Of a stretch of DNA of 64,000 nt, positions 41,841 through 51,438 are shown one piece after another; positions within the stretch are counted from its first letter, which is position 1, and every line of letters starts with the position of its first letter. A program made the position numbers and the translations under genes. The stretch covers positions 62,001 to 126,000 of the forward strand of contig NZ_JNXI01000015.1 of NCBI RefSeq assembly GCF_000717055.1, written 5' to 3'. The stretch comes from Streptomyces iakyrus. GTDB lineage: Bacteria > Actinomycetota > Actinomycetes > Streptomycetales > Streptomycetaceae. Under the pieces are notes generated by a model. That model was not told where the DNA came from. It saw nothing but the letters and a program-made list of their open reading frames with translations, and did not search any database.

Positions 41841-43796
41841 TCAGCCCGCCTTCGGCGCCGGCACCTTCCTCACCGGTGCGGGTGACGAGGCGAACTGCTC
41901 CGCCTGGAGCGCGTACAACTCGGCGTAGACGCCACCGGTGGCCAGCAGCTCCTCCGGTGTCCCGGACTCCACTAGCCGGCCCTGGTCCAGGACGTGCACC
42001 AGATCCGCGTGCCGTACGGACGCCAGCCGGTGCGTGATCAGCACGACCGTCTGGCCGCTGTCGGCCAGGGCGCGGATCCGCTCGAAGACCTCCAGCTCGG
42101 CCCGGGCGTCCAGGGCCGCCGTCGGCTCGTCCACGATCAGGATGCGGCCCCTGCGGTAGGCCGCCCGGGCGATGCCCAGCCGCTGCCACTGGCCGCCCGA
42201 CAGTTCGTGACCGCCGCTGAAGTTGCGGGCGAGCAGGGTGTCCAGCCCCCGCGGCAGGTCCGCGACCACGGTCTCCGCCCCCGCGTCGGCGACCGCCGCA
42301 CCCAGCCGGTCCTCGCACACCGGCACCGAGGAGCGCCCCAGGGCGACGTTCACCCGGGCCGTGAACGGCCACCGCTTGAAGTCCTGCGCCACCATCGCGA
42401 TCCGCTCGGCCAGCCGGTGCCGGTCCACGGTCGCCGCGTCCACGTCGTCCCACAGGATCCGCCCCCGCTCCGGCGTATAGAGCCCGGCGAGCAGCTTGAC
42501 CAGGGTCGTCTTGCCGGAGCCGTTCTCGCCGACCAGAGCCACGATCCGGCCCAGCGGCAGGCTCAAGGTCACGTCGTCGAGAGCGGGGCGGGCCGACTCG
42601 CCCGGGTAGCGGAACGTGACGTTCTCGAAGCGGATCTCCCGCGGATCCTCCGGCAGCGCCGCACCGCCCGCGGGGATCGCCCACTGGTCCGCCTCGGTGT
42701 ACAGCCGGTGCAGATCCCCGACGAAGAGCGCTTCCTCGTGCAGCGCGTTGACCTCCACCACGAGCGTGTCGAGGCTCTGCGAGCCGGTCCGGATCGCGAT
42801 CACGGCCGTCCCCGCGACCGACAGGGCCATCGCCCCCGCCAGCAGCAGCCCGCCCAGCGTCGCGTACGTCGCCACCGTCGCCAGGCCCGTCCACGCCGCC
42901 GCGATCAGGCCCGTACGGGCGGCGAGCTTGGCCAGGCGGGCCTGCTCGGCCTCGGCCGTCTCCGACATCGCGCGGAAGTGCCGCAGCAGGAAGGAGCCGA
43001 CCCCGTGCACCCGGATCTCGGGGGCCGCCTCGGGCTCGATCAGCAGACTGCCGAGCAGCCGGCCCGCCCGGGCGTGCTGCACCCAGGCGTGGAAGGACTC
43101 GTAGCGCCGGCGGGCGACGGTCAGCGCGCTCCAGGCGCTCGGCAGGGTCATCGTCACCAGCAGCGGCAGCAGGGCGGGGTGCAGCACGGTCAGCACGCCC
43201 GCCGCCGCGATCAGCGAGATCATCGCGTTGATCACGCGGGTTCCGTAGGAGATCATCCGGCGCGCGGAGGCGGCGCCGTACTGCGCGGTGTCCAGCAGCT
43301 TGTGGAAGGCGTGGTCCTCGATCGCGGCCAGCTCGACGGCCGCGGCCCGCTCCAGGTACCGCTCGGTCGCAACCCGCTCGACCTTGGGCTCCAGGCGGCC
43401 GGTGGCATAGGTGCTCGCGGCCCGCAACAGGGCCGCGAGGAACATCACGACGGCCACCGTGACCAGGGCGGGGACGGCTCCGCGCAGCCGGTCGCCGATC
43501 TCCCCGCCGCCCATCAGCCGGGCCAGCACCGTGTTCACCGCGAGCAGGCTCACCGCCTGCGCCACGCCCCGGCCCGCCTCGGCGGCCAGCACGATCCGCG
43601 CCGCACCCCGGTCGGCCTGCCGGGCCAGCCGGAGGCTGGACGCGAGCAGGGACGGCAACCGGGTGATCATGGCGCGGAAGTTCAGCTCCAGGAACGCGTC
43701 GGCGTGCTGGTTCCAGCCCATGTCGTAGCGGAGCGGGCCGCCGAACAGCAGCCGCTCCGACTCGGACACCTCCGGCGCGGTCCGCTTCTTCGCCAC
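41841..43796 (-). CDS. ABC exporter, fused membrane and ATPase domains
   Basis: A 651-residue half-transporter. Residues about 50-360 contain six membrane helices; the ATPase follows with Walker A VGENGSGKTTLVK, Q-loop MVAQDFKRWPF, signature ELSGGQWQRLGIARA, Walker B ILIVDEPTAALD and switch HRLA. It must dimerise to work. The atypical linker FENVTFRYPGESARPALDD is normal for exporters. The membrane part is of the type found near lantibiotic or peptide clusters, but no biosynthetic gene is next to it, so the cargo is unknown. Start GTG 43794-43796. Confidence 0.92.
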   Translation of the reverse strand: MAKKRTAPEVSESERLLFGGPLRYDMGWNQHADAFLELNFRAMITRLPSLLASSLRLARQADRGAARIVLAAEAGRGVAQAVSLLAVNTVLARLMGGGEIGDRLRGAVPALVTVAVVMFLAALLRAASTYATGRLEPKVERVATERYLERAAAVELAAIEDHAFHKLLDTAQYGAASARRMISYGTRVINAMISLIAAAGVLTVLHPALLPLLVTMTLPSAWSALTVARRRYESFHAWVQHARAGRLLGSLLIEPEAAPEIRVHGVGSFLLRHFRAMSETAEAEQARLAKLAARTGLIAAAWTGLATVATYATLGGLLLAGAMALSVAGTAVIAIRTGSQSLDTLVVEVNALHEEALFVGDLHRLYTEADQWAIPAGGAALPEDPREIRFENVTFRYPGESARPALDDVTLSLPLGRIVALVGENGSGKTTLVKLLAGLYTPERGRILWDDVDAATVDRHRLAERIAMVAQDFKRWPFTARVNVALGRSSVPVCEDRLGAAVADAGAETVVADLPRGLDTLLARNFSGGHELSGGQWQRLGIARAAYRRGRILIVDEPTAALDARAELEVFERIRALADSGQTVVLITHRLASVRHADLVHVLDQGRLVESGTPEELLATGGVYAELYALQAEQFASSPAPVRKVPAPKAG

Positions 43797-44005
43797 CGTC
43801 GACCGACCTCCCCGCCTCGTGCCCCGCCCGTGAGCGGCCCACTATCGCGGGGCGGAACCCGCCCCGGGCAGGGCGCAGCCCGGGGCGCCGGATGCGCGCG
43901 GGCGCACGACCTGGCCGGGAGGAGGTGCGGGGCGGCGCGGGGGTGCGGGGTGGTGAGAGGCGTGGGTGTGCGGGCCGGTGGGCGGAGACCGGTCATCCGC
44001 TGTGA

Positions 44006-44047
44006 GCCGGCAGCCAGCAGCCAGCAGCCAGCAGCCGGCAGCCGGGA
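44006..44047. repeat. Heptamer tandem array GCCRGCA x6
   Basis: Six consecutive heptamers: GCCGGCA, GCCAGCA three times, GCCGGCA, GCCGGGA. They lie just downstream (relative to the minus strand) of the 144-residue hypothetical gene, in the spacer before the ABC transporter gene start. Confidence 0.8.
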
Positions 44048-44062
44048 CAGGTCAGGCGCTGC

Positions 44063-44497
44063 CTATGCGCTGACCGGACGCGACCAGGCCGGGGCCGTCC
44101 CCGTCGCGCGGCACAGCGCCAGGTAGAGGGGGATCGGCGGGGTGTACGGAAGCGTGCCGTCCGGGCGGTGGATCAGGTCGGGGACCTCCAGCAGGTCCGG
44201 GACGACCGCGCCGGTGACGTACCGCGCCGGGGCGGGCCACTCCAGGGCGTGGTCGGAGTCGGACGGCACCAACCACCACCAGTGCGTCCCGTCCGCGTAG
44301 ACACAGCCCACGCGGGGCAGCCGGGGCATGATCAGCGGGCCGACGTGGGCGGGGACCGCGACGGCGTCGCAGCCGAGCGGGGCGGTCATGCCGTCGGGCA
44401 CCGGCAGCCGCAGGGCCGGGCCGGACGTCCGCAGTCCGCGCCGGACGCGCACCAGCGTGTCCAGGTTCAGCACAGCGCCGACCCGCGCGGGACTCAT
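44063..44497 (-). CDS. Hypothetical protein coupled to the RsbW-like ATPase gene
   Basis: A 144-residue soluble protein from ATG 44495-44497, whose start overlaps the stop of the ATPase gene (ATGA). It begins SPARVGAVLNLDTLVRVRRG and contains a Cys/Trp-rich centre (RVGCVYADGTHWWWLVPSDSD) and a Pro-rich end (TLPYTPPIPLYLALCRATG). I do not recognise a named family, though proteins of this sort commonly follow anti-sigma-type ATPase genes in Streptomyces. Translational coupling suggests the two act together. Confidence 0.7.
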   Translation of the reverse strand: MSPARVGAVLNLDTLVRVRRGLRTSGPALRLPVPDGMTAPLGCDAVAVPAHVGPLIMPRLPRVGCVYADGTHWWWLVPSDSDHALEWPAPARYVTGAVVPDLLEVPDLIHRPDGTLPYTPPIPLYLALCRATGTAPAWSRPVSA

Positions 44498-45273
44498 GCG
44501 TGTCCCCGCTCTCGGCGGCGCTCCTGAGGGGGGACCTCGGGGACGCCCCGCGTGTGGTGTGCCTGCGAGGGGACCTCGGGGGCGCCCTGCGTGGGGCGTG
44601 CCTGCGAGGGGACCTCGGGGGCGCCCTGCGTGGGGCGTGCCTGCGAAGGGACCTCGGAAGCGCCCCGCGTGTGGCATGCCTGGTGGGTCCCGTCCCCGTC
44701 GTCCGGGTCGTCGGAGGGGCCGCGCTTGGGGCGGGCGCCCCAGCCCAGGTCGTCCCGAGGCCCGTCCGGCTCGGGCGAGGTGTCCGCCGTGCGCGGCAGT
44801 TCCGCCCAGACCAGCAGCCCGGGGCCGTTCTCCTGGGCACCCCAGGAGTGGCAGAGGGCGTCGACGAGGAGCAGTCCCCTGCCGTGCTCCTCCTCGGGCC
44901 GGGTCCGGCTCGCGGCGTGCGGCTGGCCCGGGGCGCAGCCCTCGTCGCGTACGGCTATCCGCACCAGGTCGTCACCGTCGTGCAGCTCGCACACTATGTG
45001 AGTGCTCGCCGTGTGCACGATGGCGTTCGTGACCAGCTCGGAAACGACCAGAGCCGCGCTGTCGCACGTGTCCTCGCACACCGACCACCCGGTCAGCCGG
45101 GCCCGCGTCAGGCGTCTGGCCTGGGCGGGAGAACCCGCGTGTGCGGCCAGCTCAAAACGGAACCGGCGCCCGGCAGCGGCCCCGAGGGAGACCTCTTCCG
45201 TGGCGGCGCCAAGCCCGGGAGGGCCTGCGGCGGCGTCTGTTCCTAAGGGCGCGGACGGAATCACGCTTGCCAC
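44494..45273 (-). CDS. RsbW/SpoIIAB-like ATP-binding protein with a repeat tail
   Basis: A 259-residue protein from GTG 45271-45273 (a TTG nine codons upstream is also open). Residues about 40-165 are a GHKL/HATPase_c domain: VSELVTNAIVHTAS is the N-box, VRDEGCAPGQP the G1-box, and HGRGLLLVDALCHSWG the G2-box. Such ATPases are serine kinases or anti-sigma/anti-anti-sigma partners. After the domain comes a charged linker, then four 13-residue repeats (SQARPTQGAPEVP-like) encoded by a 39-bp minisatellite. It is divergent from the XRE/DUF5753 gene, a common pairing in Streptomyces. Confidence 0.87.
   Translation of the reverse strand: MASVIPSAPLGTDAAAGPPGLGAATEEVSLGAAAGRRFRFELAAHAGSPAQARRLTRARLTGWSVCEDTCDSAALVVSELVTNAIVHTASTHIVCELHDGDDLVRIAVRDEGCAPGQPHAASRTRPEEEHGRGLLLVDALCHSWGAQENGPGLLVWAELPRTADTSPEPDGPRDDLGWGARPKRGPSDDPDDGDGTHQACHTRGASEVPSQARPTQGAPEVPSQARPTQGAPEVPSQAHHTRGVPEVPPQERRRERGHA
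44530..44685 (-). repeat. 39-bp minisatellite inside the ATPase gene
   Basis: Units at 44530-44568, 44569-44607, 44608-44646 and 44647-44685. The two central units are identical over the whole 39 bp; the outer ones differ at several positions, mainly in the second half. Because 39 is a multiple of three, copy-number change would keep the reading frame. Confidence 0.88.
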
Positions 45274-45304
45274 TATCGCCCCGCCGTGAACACTTGGCAA
45301 GTGT

Positions 45305-45325
45305 CACTCTGAAAATTGCAGAGTG
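45305..45325. promoter_or_regulatory. Candidate operator between ATPase and XRE genes
   Basis: CACTCTG-AAAATTG-CAGAGTG, perfect 7-bp arms around an AT-rich 7-bp centre. It lies 32 nt upstream of the ATPase start and about 190 nt upstream of the XRE start. The form fits a dimeric helix-turn-helix regulator, most simply the XRE protein itself. Confidence 0.65.
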
Positions 45326-45516
45326 CCGTGTGACGGTCTGGAAGGCCGTGGCACACTGCTCGCAACAGCACCCCGCGCGGCGCCAATTGAGATCGTCGAA
45401 GGTTCGTTCGAAACATGTGTTCGGATCAGCTCTTCGAAAGGTCCTCGAATGGCGCCGCCGGGCTGTCAGCGTTCCTTTTGTGGCCGGCTCGTCAGAACTC
45501 TTCGTGGAGGTGGAGC

Positions 45517-46377
45517 GTGAGTGAACCGCGGTCCGCACCGACGGTCGGTCAGGTCGTGCTCGGCCGACGCCTGTTGGACCTGCGGGAACGCGCGGGCATG
45601 AAGCGCGAGGAGGCCGCGCGTATCCTCCGCGTCGCCCCCGCCACGGTCCGCCGTATGGAGATGGCCGAGGTCGCGCTCAAAATCCCGTATCTGCAACTGC
45701 TCCTCAAGGCCTACGGAATCTCCGACGAGGAGGCCGAGGCCTTCGTCCGACTGGCCGAGGAAGCCAACCGGCCCGGCTGGTGGCAGCGTTTCCACGACAT
45801 CCTGCCCGGCTGGTTCTCGATGTACGTGAGCCTGGAGGGCGCGGCGAGCGTCATCCGCAGCTACGAGCCCCACTTCGTCCCCGGGCTGCTGCAGACCGAG
45901 GACTACGCGCGTGGGGTGCTCCGCTCGGGCGCCATCGGGCAGACCCGGCCCGAGGACATCGAGCGCCATGTCGCCCTGCGCATGCAGCGCCAGGACCTGC
46001 TCACCCGCGAGGACGCGCCCCGGCTGTGGGTCGTGATGGACGAGACCGCGCTGCGTCGCCCGGCCGGCGGCCCGGAGGTGATGCGCGCCCAGATCGACAA
46101 GTTGCTCGACGCCACGAAGCTGCCCAACGTGACGCTGCAGATCGCCCCGTTCGCCAACGGGCCGCACCCGGGGACCTACGGGCCGTTCGTGCTGTTCCGA
46201 TTCGCCATGCCCGAACTGCCGGACATGGTCTACAGCGAGTACCTGACCGGCGCGGTCTATCTCGACGCGCGCACCGAGGTGGCGACCCACCTGGAGGTCA
46301 TGGACCGCATGGCGGCGCAGGCCGCTACGGCACATCGCACGAAGGAGATCCTCCGGGACCTCCGCAAGGAGCTGTGA
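45517..46377 (+). CDS. XRE-family regulator with DUF5753 (WhiJ-like)
   Basis: A 286-residue regulator from GTG 45517 with GGAGG at about 7 nt. The N-terminal helix-turn-helix is LGRRLLDLRERAGMKREEAA with RVAPATVRRMEMAE; the DUF5753 domain starts at SYEPHFVPGLLQTEDYARGVL and includes WVVMDETALRRPAGG and TLQIAPFANGPHPG. These proteins are abundant in Streptomyces; WhiJ is one that affects development. The next gene, a DUF397 protein, starts right after its stop (TGAATG), the usual partner. A GHKL ATPase is encoded divergently. Confidence 0.93.
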   Translation: MSEPRSAPTVGQVVLGRRLLDLRERAGMKREEAARILRVAPATVRRMEMAEVALKIPYLQLLLKAYGISDEEAEAFVRLAEEANRPGWWQRFHDILPGWFSMYVSLEGAASVIRSYEPHFVPGLLQTEDYARGVLRSGAIGQTRPEDIERHVALRMQRQDLLTREDAPRLWVVMDETALRRPAGGPEVMRAQIDKLLDATKLPNVTLQIAPFANGPHPGTYGPFVLFRFAMPELPDMVYSEYLTGAVYLDARTEVATHLEVMDRMAAQAATAHRTKEILRDLRKEL

Positions 46378-46632
46378 ATGGATCGCATCAAGCCGCGCAA
46401 ACACGTCTACAACGGCATGCCCGCGCGTGACTTGGGCAGCGAAGGCTGGCACAAGCCGTGGAGCGGCGGAAACGGAGGCAACTGCCTGGAGGCGATGAAA
46501 CTCGCCGACGGCCGGATCGCCCTCCGGCAGTCCACCGACCCCGACGGCCCCGCCCTCATCTACACCACCGACGAGATGACGGCCTTCATCGAGGGGGCGA
46601 AGTCGGGAGAGGCGGACTTCCTGCTGTCCTGA
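46378..46632 (+). CDS. DUF397 protein
   Basis: An 84-residue protein whose ATG directly follows the XRE stop. The DUF397 core is WHKPWSGGNGGNCLEAMKLADG, then IALRQSTDPDGPALIYTTDEM. Such small proteins always sit next to DUF5753 regulators and are thought to modulate them. The basic N-terminus (DRIKPRKHVYNGMPARDLGSEG) is longer than in many members. Confidence 0.92.
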   Translation: MDRIKPRKHVYNGMPARDLGSEGWHKPWSGGNGGNCLEAMKLADGRIALRQSTDPDGPALIYTTDEMTAFIEGAKSGEADFLLS

Positions 46633-46741
46633 CGTGACTGCCTTTTGCCGCTCGACTTCCTATGTCGTCTTCCTATACGTCTTCCTACGCCGTCCTCGAA
46701 TCGCTGGTGCCGAATCGACCACCCTCTGTGCCTTACGGAGT

Positions 46742-47053
46742 GGGGACGGCGCCCACGACCTGGTCCGGCGGCTGCTCGCCGGACTGCCCTCCAGCAGCCA
46801 CCTGGTGATGACCCACGCGACCGCCGACTTCACCCCCGAGGAGTCGAAGGCGGCCACCGAGAAGCTGCGCGCTGCCGGCGTCACCCTGGCGCTGCGCTCC
46901 CACGAGGAGTTCACCCGCTTCTTCGACGGCCTCGATCTCGTCGAGCCCGGCGTCGAGGTGCCGCACCGCTGGCATTCAGAGCTGGGCGATCCCGTGCCCG
47001 GGCAGGACGACGCGGTGATCCCGGGGTACGGGGCCGTGGGGCGCAAGCCGTAG
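46742..47053 (+). pseudogene. 3' remnant of a SAM-dependent methyltransferase (PF04672-type)
   Basis: The frame reads SHLVMTHATADFTPEESK, then FTRFFDGLDLVEPGVEVPHRWHS and a final YGAVGRKP. This is the C-terminal third of the DUF574/Methyltransf_19 methyltransferases common in Streptomyces. The SAM-binding N-terminal two thirds is missing: upstream of about 46742 the sequence is unrelated and relatively AT-rich, and no start with a ribosome site precedes the fragment. A short open frame from 46634 covers it, but would add a hydrophobic, non-family start. Probably a broken gene. Confidence 0.7.
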
Positions 47054-47077
47054 GGCTCACGGAGGCGCCCGGGCCGG

Positions 47078-48490
47078 TCAGGGCGGCGGCAGCGCACCGC
47101 ACAGCGCCTCCAGGGCCGGCCCGTAGGCGTGCTCGGAGGGCGTCGCGTACCCCACGACGAGCCCGTCCCCGACCGGCATGTCCGTCTCCGGGTGCCGGAA
47201 CGCGGCGAGGCCGTCCAGGGCGATGCCCTGCCAGGCGGCGGCCTTGACCGCGGACGCCTCGGTGCCGGGCGGCAGCCGGAGCACGGCGTGCAGCCCGGCC
47301 GCGATGCCGGTGGCCTCGATGTGCGGCGCGTGCTCGGCGAGCGCCGCGACGAGCCGGTCCCGGCGGCCGCGGTAGCGCTGCCGCATCCGGCGTACGTGCC
47401 GGTCGTACGACCCCGAAGCGATGAAGTCCGCGAGGCTCAGCTGGTCGAGGACGCTCGCCCACGCCTCGCGCTCGCCCTTGGCCGCCAGGACGTCCTCGAG
47501 GTACCGCTCCGGGAGCACCATCCAGCCCAGCCGCACCGCCGGCGACAGGCTCTTGCTGACCGAGCCGATGTGGATCACGCGCTCGGGGTCGAGCCCCTGG
47601 ACGGCGCCGACCGGCTTGCGGTCGTAGCGGAATTCCCCGTCGTAATCGTCCTCCAGGACCAGACCGTCCCGCGCGCGGGCCCAGTCGATCACGGCGGCCC
47701 GGCGCGTGGGGTGCAACGGGCCGCCGGTCGGGAACTGGTGCGCCGGCGTGAGCAGCACGGCCCGCTCGCGCACCAACCGGTCGATCCGCGCGCCGTTTTC
47801 GTCGAGGGGGAGCGGTACCGTCCGGACCCCGGCCGCGGCCAGGACCTGCCGGTGGAACCCGAGCCCGTACGCCTCCACCGCCAGGGGGCCGCGCAGGACG
47901 CCGCCGCCGAACAGCAGCCGCAGCGCGTGCGCGAAGCCGGAGCAGATCACGATCCGGCCCGGCTCGGTCCGCACGCCACGCACGCGTGCCAGGTACTCGG
48001 CGAGCGCCTCCCGCAGTTCCGGCCGGCCGGCCGGGTCGCCCGGCCCGAACACCTCGTTGGGTGCGTGCTGGAGGGCTCGCCGGTAGGAGGCCAGCCAGGC
48101 GGTGCGCGGGAACGCCGAGACGTCCGGCGTGCCCTGCGTCAGATCGTGCCGGGGGCCATGCGCGCGGGGCGGTGCCTTCTTGGGCACGCGAGTGGCGGGC
48201 CGCAGCGGCTCGGCGCGCTCCGCGACCCGGGTGCCGGAGCCCTGCCGGGCAGTGAGCCAGCCCTCCGCGACGAGCTCCGCGTACGCGTCCGCCACCGTGT
48301 TGCGGGCGACGCCGAGGTCCGCCGCGAGCGAGCGGTACGGTGGCAGCCGCGTGCCCGGGGCGAGCCGTCCGCCGCGCACGGCCTCGCGCAGGGCCCGGAT
48401 CAGCGCCGCCCGCCTGCCGCCCGGCCCGGTCAGCTCCAGATGCAGGTCGGACCCGATCCGCTCCGCGGAATTGACCCACGATTCCACCAT
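47078..48490 (-). CDS. MocR/PdxR-type GntR-aminotransferase regulator
   Basis: A 470-residue fusion. Residues about 15-85 form a GntR winged helix (GGRLAPGTRLPPYRSLAADLGVARNTVADAY in two motifs). The rest is a fold-type I aminotransferase domain with DDYDGEFRYDR and the PLP lysine in GSVSKSLSPAVRLGW. MocR regulators sense PLP or amino compounds and usually control a divergent neighbour. Here that is the AhpD-like gene, 47 nt away, across an imperfect inverted repeat. Confidence 0.93.
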   Translation of the reverse strand: MVESWVNSAERIGSDLHLELTGPGGRRAALIRALREAVRGGRLAPGTRLPPYRSLAADLGVARNTVADAYAELVAEGWLTARQGSGTRVAERAEPLRPATRVPKKAPPRAHGPRHDLTQGTPDVSAFPRTAWLASYRRALQHAPNEVFGPGDPAGRPELREALAEYLARVRGVRTEPGRIVICSGFAHALRLLFGGGVLRGPLAVEAYGLGFHRQVLAAAGVRTVPLPLDENGARIDRLVRERAVLLTPAHQFPTGGPLHPTRRAAVIDWARARDGLVLEDDYDGEFRYDRKPVGAVQGLDPERVIHIGSVSKSLSPAVRLGWMVLPERYLEDVLAAKGEREAWASVLDQLSLADFIASGSYDRHVRRMRQRYRGRRDRLVAALAEHAPHIEATGIAAGLHAVLRLPPGTEASAVKAAAWQGIALDGLAAFRHPETDMPVGDGLVVGYATPSEHAYGPALEALCGALPPP

Positions 48491-48500
48491 GGAAGTGCAC

Positions 48501-48528
48501 CCTACAGCGGGTCTTTCCGGCTCGTAGG
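48501..48528. promoter_or_regulatory. Possible MocR binding site
   Basis: CCTAC (48501-48505) and GTAGG (48524-48528) are inverted repeats in the 47-bp divergent spacer between the MocR gene and the AhpD-like gene. The arms are short and the call rests mainly on position. Confidence 0.35.
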
Positions 48529-48537
48529 TTGAAGGGC

Positions 48538-49023
48538 ATGACGACGACCACGCACCCGAGCAGCATCCACCCGACGCCCGCCCGCCTGGACTTCGGCGCC
48601 TCGGCCCCGAAGGCCTTCCGGGCTCTCATCGCCTTCGATGCCGCCGCCCGCGAGGGCGTCGACCCGGCCCTCGTCGAGCTGATCCAGATCCGTTCCTCGC
48701 ACCTGAACCACTGTGCGTACTGCCTGCACATGCACACCAGCGATGCCCGCAAGGCCGGCGAGAGCGAGGACCGGCTGCACATGGTCGCCGTGTGGCGCGA
48801 GGCCCGGCACTTCTTCACCGAGCGGGAGCAGGCGGCCCTCGCCCTCACCGACGCGGTGACCCTCATCGCCGACTCCGGCGTCCCGGACGACGTGTACGCG
48901 CGGGCCGCCGCGCTGTTCGACGAGCGGGAACTGGCCCAGGTGATCGCCCTGATCTGCACGATCAACACATGGAACCGGGTGGCGCTGTCGACGGGGAAGG
49001 TCGCGGGGACGGACGACCGGTGA
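48538..49023 (+). CDS. AhpD/carboxymuconolactone decarboxylase-like protein
   Basis: A 161-residue protein from ATG 48538. The AhpD-like core contains LVELIQIRSSHLNHCAYCLHMHTSDARKAG, here split: residues about 42-60 end in HCAYCLHMH with the redox CxxC and downstream His. AhpD proteins reduce peroxiredoxins or act on peroxides. It is divergent from the MocR gene and likely its regulatory target, from genome-context knowledge of such pairs. Confidence 0.88.
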   Translation: MTTTTHPSSIHPTPARLDFGASAPKAFRALIAFDAAAREGVDPALVELIQIRSSHLNHCAYCLHMHTSDARKAGESEDRLHMVAVWREARHFFTEREQAALALTDAVTLIADSGVPDDVYARAAALFDERELAQVIALICTINTWNRVALSTGKVAGTDDR

Positions 49024-49046
49024 GTCCGCGAGCGGGCCGGCGGCAG

Positions 49047-49156
49047 GGCGCTACCCCGCCGAGGGACGGCCGATGACCGTCGTGGGCGGTTCGGCGGCGG
49101 GCGCTATCCCGTCGAGGGACGGCCGATGACCGTCGTGGGCGGTTCGGCGGCGGATG
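49047..49156. repeat. 53-bp tandem duplication next to the gltD stop
   Basis: GAGGGACGGCCGATGACCGT plus following GGGCGGTTCGGCGGCGG occurs twice with period 53 (GAGGGAC at 49061 and 49114). A third partial copy (GCGGATGCTACACCGCC) covers the gltD stop codon. Each full copy also carries a GACGG-CCGATGA-CCGTC hairpin. Confidence 0.75.
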
Positions 49157-50647
<1,491 letters not shown>

Positions 50648-50782
50648 GGCCGTCTTCCTTGCGTGCGCGTGGGGCGGGCCGTGCGTCGTCGGGCGGAGCC
50701 TTTTCTCACTCGCCGGCGGCGCTCTTTTCGCCACGATACGTCCGCCTTCCGGCCGGTGCCTGTCCGCCGCATGGCACGGGCG

Positions 50783-51262
50783 TCAGGTGAGCGCCAGCAC
50801 GTAGGCCAGTGCCGCTCCGGCCGAGGCCGCCGTGCGGACGTGGTTCCACAGCGTCCACTCGCGCAGGTACACCGGCCAGTACGCCGCCGCCTCCGGAGTG
50901 CCCGGCTCCAGCTCGGCCAGGGCGTCGTTGCGCGGCACGTTCGCGACCATGGTCAGTCCGAACGACCCGAACAGGTACAGCGCGCTGCCCACCAGCAGCT
51001 CCACCGTCCCCTCGTCCGGCCACAACACGAACGTCACCACGGCGATCACCGCGCACAGCACGGCCGACCCGAGGAACACGATCATGAAGGGCGGAGTCAC
51101 CGCCGCCACGTTGACCGCCTTCATCGCGGCGACCCCCTGCGCCGGCGGCAGCATGCCCAGGCCCCGCATCACGAAGGTCGAGAACCCGCAGAACACCCCG
51201 GCCACCAGGCCGGTCCCGAGCACCCCCAGCACCGTCAGCACGAAGTACGGTCCGTCGATCAT
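50783..51262 (-). CDS. DUF1772 membrane protein
   Basis: A 159-residue protein from ATG 51260-51262 with GGGAGAGAG upstream. It has four membrane segments, e.g. YFVLTVLGVLGTGLVAGVF and ALYLFGSFGLTMVANV, and the DUF1772 motifs ANVPRNDALAEL and WTLWNHVRTA. The family includes anthrone-oxygenase-like proteins of polyketide clusters, but no such cluster is here, so function is unknown. Confidence 0.87.
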   Translation of the reverse strand: MIDGPYFVLTVLGVLGTGLVAGVFCGFSTFVMRGLGMLPPAQGVAAMKAVNVAAVTPPFMIVFLGSAVLCAVIAVVTFVLWPDEGTVELLVGSALYLFGSFGLTMVANVPRNDALAELEPGTPEAAAYWPVYLREWTLWNHVRTAASAGAALAYVLALT

Positions 51263-51438
51263 GTCTCTCTCCCGCCGTCCGGCCGGGCCCCCGCCCGGCA
51301 CCCTTCCTCGCCACCAGTGAATTCCCGTACGAGCACAGTGACCATGGCCGAACGGCGCGGCGTCATAAGCGAACGTCCACGGGCCCCCGAACGGCCGCGC
51401 CGACGGCATGACGGCACGCCCCCCGGGCATCCCGTCCG

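Noticed and set aside
44063..44677. Minus frame with PHAGRPRGPLAGT repeats upstream of the 144-residue gene
   Set aside because: This is the out-of-frame reading of the ATPase minisatellite; the coupled ATG at 44497 is the plausible start.
45408..45424. TCGAAACATGTGTTCGG, resembling a LexA/SOS box upstream of the XRE gene
   Set aside because: One base longer than the TCGAAC-N4-GTTCGA form and not symmetric; more likely part of the local TTCGAA-rich promoter.
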